From positions 1 to 7,352 of the forward strand of contig WFUI01000018.1 in NCBI GenBank assembly GCA_015485035.1: a stretch of 7,352 nucleotides of DNA, written 5' to 3'. This document shows, one piece after another, positions 4,894 to 7,352 of this stretch. The stretch's first letter is position 1. The number at the start of each line of letters is the position of its first letter. A program made the position numbers and the translations under genes. The stretch comes from Mariprofundus sp. Its GTDB lineage: Bacteria > Pseudomonadota > Zetaproteobacteria > Mariprofundales > Mariprofundaceae. Under the pieces are notes generated by a model, which searched no databases, was not told the origin of the DNA, and saw nothing but the letters and a program-made list of their open reading frames with translations.

Positions 4894-6036
4894 TTAGGTA
4901 AAATGCTGTAACGCACAGTCAATGACCCGTTGCTGCTGGTTCTCCAGATCGGGCCATAACGGTAGTCTGACAATGCGGTTCGACAGTGACTCCGTGACAG
5001 GAAGCTGACCGGATGTCCGGCAGTAACGGATTCCTGCCGGTGCCAGATGCAGCGGAACATAATGAAAGACGGTCAGAATATGATGTTCTTTCATCCATGC
5101 AATGAAATCAGAGCGTGCTTCCAGGCTATCCAACAGCAGGTAATACATATGGGCGTTATGCTGGCAGTGATCCGGAATCACTGGACGCCTGATGACAGCA
5201 TCTGTTTCCGGTGTTGAAAATGCCTGATGATAATGCTGCCACAGTTGCAAACGACGGTCGGTGATTTCTTCTGCATGTTGTAGTTGTGCCCACAGAAAAG
5301 CGGCAATCAGTTCACCAGGCAGGAATGATGAACCAACATCCACCCAGGTATATTTATCCACTTCACCACGGAAAAAGCTGCTGCGGTTGGTACCTTTCTC
5401 CCACAGGATTTCGGCGCGTTCCACAAACCGTTGATCGTTGATCAGTAAGGCACCGCCTTCACCGGAAATGACATTCTTGGTTTCATGGAAGCTGAAAGCA
5501 GCCAGGTGCCCGATACTGCCCAGCGGCTTGTTGTGATAGGACGACATGACCCCTTGCGCGGCATCTTCAATGACAAACAGACCGTGCTGTTCGGCCAGTT
5601 GCATAATGGTATCCATCTCGCAACTGACACCGGCATAGTGGACAACAACAATGGCTTTCGTTTTCGAAGTGATGGCGGCTTCGATAAGCATTTCATCCAT
5701 ATTCAGTGAATCTTCACGGATATCGATAAATACGGGAACAGCGCCGCGTAATACGAAGGCATTGGCGGTAGAAACAAACGTATAAGACGGCATAATCACT
5801 TCATCGCCGGGCTTCAGGTCGATTAGTAGCGCCGCCATTTCCAGCGCCGCTGTACAGGAGTGGGTCAGCAGTGCTTTTGTACAGCCAACCTGATTCTCCA
5901 GCCACTGCTGGCAACGACGGGTAAATGGACCGTTTCCGGCCAGCTGACCATTGGCATGAGCCTCCAGAATATGTGTAGTTTCCATACCGGTCATATACGG
6001 TTTATTGAATGGAATGAAGTTGTTGCTCATGCTCAC
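4894..6036 (-). CDS. wecE: dTDP-4-amino-4,6-dideoxygalactose transaminase (WecE/RffA type)
   Basis: A 380-residue PLP-dependent aminotransferase of the DegT/DnrJ/EryC1 family, cytoplasmic. It resembles Escherichia coli WecE along its whole length: FTRRCQQWLE, TALEMAALL-type block near 62-71, GDEVIMPSYTFVSTANAFVLRGA (78-100), AGVSCEMDTIM, VIEDAAQGVMSSY with D158, FSFHETKN with the PLP lysine K187, ISGEGGALLI, EKGTNRSSFFRGEVDKYTWVD, and VFHYVPLH. WecE converts dTDP-4-keto-6-deoxyglucose to dTDP-4-amino-4,6-dideoxygalactose using glutamate. In enterobacteria this leads to Fuc4NAc of enterobacterial common antigen; here no wecD or wzx neighbour is visible, so the sugar may serve O-antigen or another glycan. 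The start GTG 6036 has AAAGG six bases upstream and overlaps the stop of the upstream glycosyltransferase (GTGA), indicating coupling; ATG 6030 is the alternative. Confidence 0.92.
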   Translation of the reverse strand: MSMSNNFIPFNKPYMTGMETTHILEAHANGQLAGNGPFTRRCQQWLENQVGCTKALLTHSCTAALEMAALLIDLKPGDEVIMPSYTFVSTANAFVLRGAVPVFIDIREDSLNMDEMLIEAAITSKTKAIVVVHYAGVSCEMDTIMQLAEQHGLFVIEDAAQGVMSSYHNKPLGSIGHLAAFSFHETKNVISGEGGALLINDQRFVERAEILWEKGTNRSSFFRGEVDKYTWVDVGSSFLPGELIAAFLWAQLQHAEEITDRRLQLWQHYHQAFSTPETDAVIRRPVIPDHCQHNAHMYYLLLDSLEARSDFIAWMKEHHILTVFHYVPLHLAPAGIRYCRTSGQLPVTESLSNRIVRLPLWPDLENQQQRVIDCALQHFT

Positions 6037-7352
6037 GGCTTGCCTTTCCAGTACAGATATACGTGATCACCACGCAGTCGCCATGATTTAACCAGCTCGC
6101 CAAACTTTGGGGTTTCCACTTCAGCTAAAATATAGACGCCGCTTTCCTTGCCATTATACCAGTGGATGGGTGGGCGCTGTTGCCGCCAGACATCGATATA
6201 GGCTGCAATTGCCAGGCCGGTTGCGACATCATTTTGTGTTCGCAGTGGTGCATTCATAGTGCGCTGAATAATCTCATGGGCCACGATTTTGACATCACGT
6301 TCCGGTCTCCAGTCCTTGATATAAGGGAGAATGCCCAAACTGTAAGGGATTTTGGCGATGACAATCAGCGCTATTATCAAGACTGCCTGTTTCAGGCGTG
6401 ACTGATCCAGTTGCAACATCAGCCCGGTCAATAACAGGGCGACCAGTCCATACAGGGGCACCAGATAGCGCGGTGTAGCTCCCGCAGATATCCAGAAAGG
6501 AAGAAAGCAGATCAGCAACATCAGCGAGAGCGTCTTTAAGGTCGGATCCAGTCTGAAATGATGTTTGTGACGCAGCCACAGCCAGATCAGCAGTAACGAT
6601 ACGGGCAGGGCACGAAACAGGAATACCAGCGGAAAGCTGAGCCAGTGTTTGATAAATGCCAACAAACCATAACCGGCAAAATTACGCAGTATATCATTGA
6701 TCGTCGTCGTAGCTGTATTGGAGCCGGCCAGAACGATAAATGACTGCCAGAACACAGGGACAGTCAGCGCCAGCATCCCTGCAATCAGGAATAATGGCCT
6801 TTTTAGTATATGCCAACGTTTCAGTTGCCATAGCAGTATCAGCCCCGCAGCACCGTACAACACATACGCTGTGATATTCTTGGTCATGAAAGCCAGGGAA
6901 ATAAACAGCAAAGACAAGATGAACCATGTGAGTTTTTCATCCGCCATGGCTCGCCACAGCGACGCAATCGCGGCAAAAATAAACAGACCGAAAGTGGCAT
7001 CGACATAACCCAGCCAGCCATACCAGAATGCAACTTCACCCATACTTAGATAAACCAGTGCAGCCAGCCAGCCGGCGTGGATGTGTTTATTGCCGTAGAG
7101 CCAGTGCGCTGTCAGACCGGCACAGACGGCACTCAACCATGTTGCTGTTACTGATACCAGACGCACAGCAATATCGACATGCTCCCAGCCGATCACCTGG
7201 CTGATAGCAATGACCGGCCAGTGCCAGAGCGGTGAATGCGGCCAGATCATGCCCAGAATCGAGGGGTGCAGCCAGTCATCACGGATAAACATTTCGTAGG
7301 ATTTAAGCGCCATCAATCCTTCTTCGCCGACATATTGCATGACCGGCAAAGG
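6033..7352 (-). CDS. Polytopic GT-C glycosyltransferase, ArnT/PMT-like (5' partial)
   Basis: The frame is open to the right window edge, giving 439 residues without the true start; the ORF-like TTG at 7349 lies inside the protein. The first visible residues, PLPVMQYVGEEG then LKSYEMFIRDDWLHP, form the conserved first periplasmic loop with an acidic pair (E10, E11), the equivalent of the DE motif of GT-C enzymes. About eight or more hydrophobic segments follow. Family marks are YVDATFGLFIFAA, LAFMTKNITAYV and ATPRYLVPLYGLVALLL. A soluble C-terminal tail of roughly 110 residues ends in YLYWKGKP. Such inner-membrane enzymes move a sugar from a polyprenyl phosphate donor to lipid A, protein or another acceptor at the periplasmic face, as ArnT does with aminoarabinose. 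Donor and acceptor cannot be read from the sequence. Its stop overlaps the wecE start, so the aminated sugar made by WecE is a natural but unproven candidate substrate. Confidence 0.85.
   Translation of the reverse strand, partial: PLPVMQYVGEEGLMALKSYEMFIRDDWLHPSILGMIWPHSPLWHWPVIAISQVIGWEHVDIAVRLVSVTATWLSAVCAGLTAHWLYGNKHIHAGWLAALVYLSMGEVAFWYGWLGYVDATFGLFIFAAIASLWRAMADEKLTWFILSLLFISLAFMTKNITAYVLYGAAGLILLWQLKRWHILKRPLFLIAGMLALTVPVFWQSFIVLAGSNTATTTINDILRNFAGYGLLAFIKHWLSFPLVFLFRALPVSLLLIWLWLRHKHHFRLDPTLKTLSLMLLICFLPFWISAGATPRYLVPLYGLVALLLTGLMLQLDQSRLKQAVLIIALIVIAKIPYSLGILPYIKDWRPERDVKIVAHEIIQRTMNAPLRTQNDVATGLAIAAYIDVWRQQRPPIHWYNGKESGVYILAEVETPKFGELVKSWRLRGDHVYLYWKGKP

Noticed and set aside
4809..5060. 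Minus-strand open frame across the wecE end and spacer
   Set aside because: It overlaps wecE in another frame, is rich in residues typical of a shadow translation, and matches no family I recognise.
1..7352. tRNA, rRNA, CRISPR arrays or riboswitches
   Set aside because: No cloverleaf-like sequence, regularly spaced repeats or recognisable riboswitch core was seen on either strand.

Overview
The window reads as a piece of a proteobacterial chromosome, most likely gammaproteobacterial or a close relative. It carries lipopolysaccharide genes (CMP-Kdo synthetase, heptose-7-phosphate kinase) and a WecE-type sugar aminotransferase that is strikingly close to the enterobacterial enzyme. The species cannot be named from the sequence alone.

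Layout. Positions 3-326 (+) hold the C-terminal end of a CinA/PncC-type nicotinamide-nucleotide amidase. It meets a minus-strand HAD-IIA phosphatase (321-1103) tail to tail, and both genes stop inside one TTATAA palindrome. Positions 1104-3147 form a visibly more AT-rich plus-strand island with three genes: a stand-alone SIR2-like protein (1365-2441) and a YefM-YoeB toxin-antitoxin pair (2588-2842, 2839-3105) with its own promoter and TGTACA-type operators. From 3148 to the right edge everything is on the minus strand and reads as one envelope-sugar operon, in transcription order: a polytopic GT-C glycosyltransferase (cut by the window edge), wecE, hldA (kinase-only RfaE domain) and kdsB. The HAD gene lies on the same strand beyond the island, so the island probably interrupts an older kdsB-HAD arrangement.

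The most interesting part is the island. The stop codon of the SIR2 gene lies in a CTAAC box followed by a hairpin (2453-2479). The whole stretch 2436-2495 looks like an integron attC recombination site, although its right-hand core is degenerate. At the left end, a strong Shine-Dalgarno and a nine-codon reading frame end in TAG inside CGTTAG, just before the SIR2 start. This resembles the short ORF-11 that overlaps the recombination point of class 1 integron attI1. At the right end, a GCGTTAG core coincides with the stop codon of kdsB. I infer that SIR2 and yefM-yoeB are two former gene cassettes, now without a nearby integrase. This is a hypothesis, built on one good site and two weak ones.

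How the genes work together. HldA phosphorylates heptose-7-phosphate for inner-core heptose, KdsB activates Kdo, WecE makes an aminated dTDP-sugar, and the membrane glycosyltransferase probably transfers a lipid-linked sugar at the periplasmic face. The SIR2-like protein may be an NAD-consuming defence protein, and YefM-YoeB would stabilise the island; neither role is proven by the sequence.
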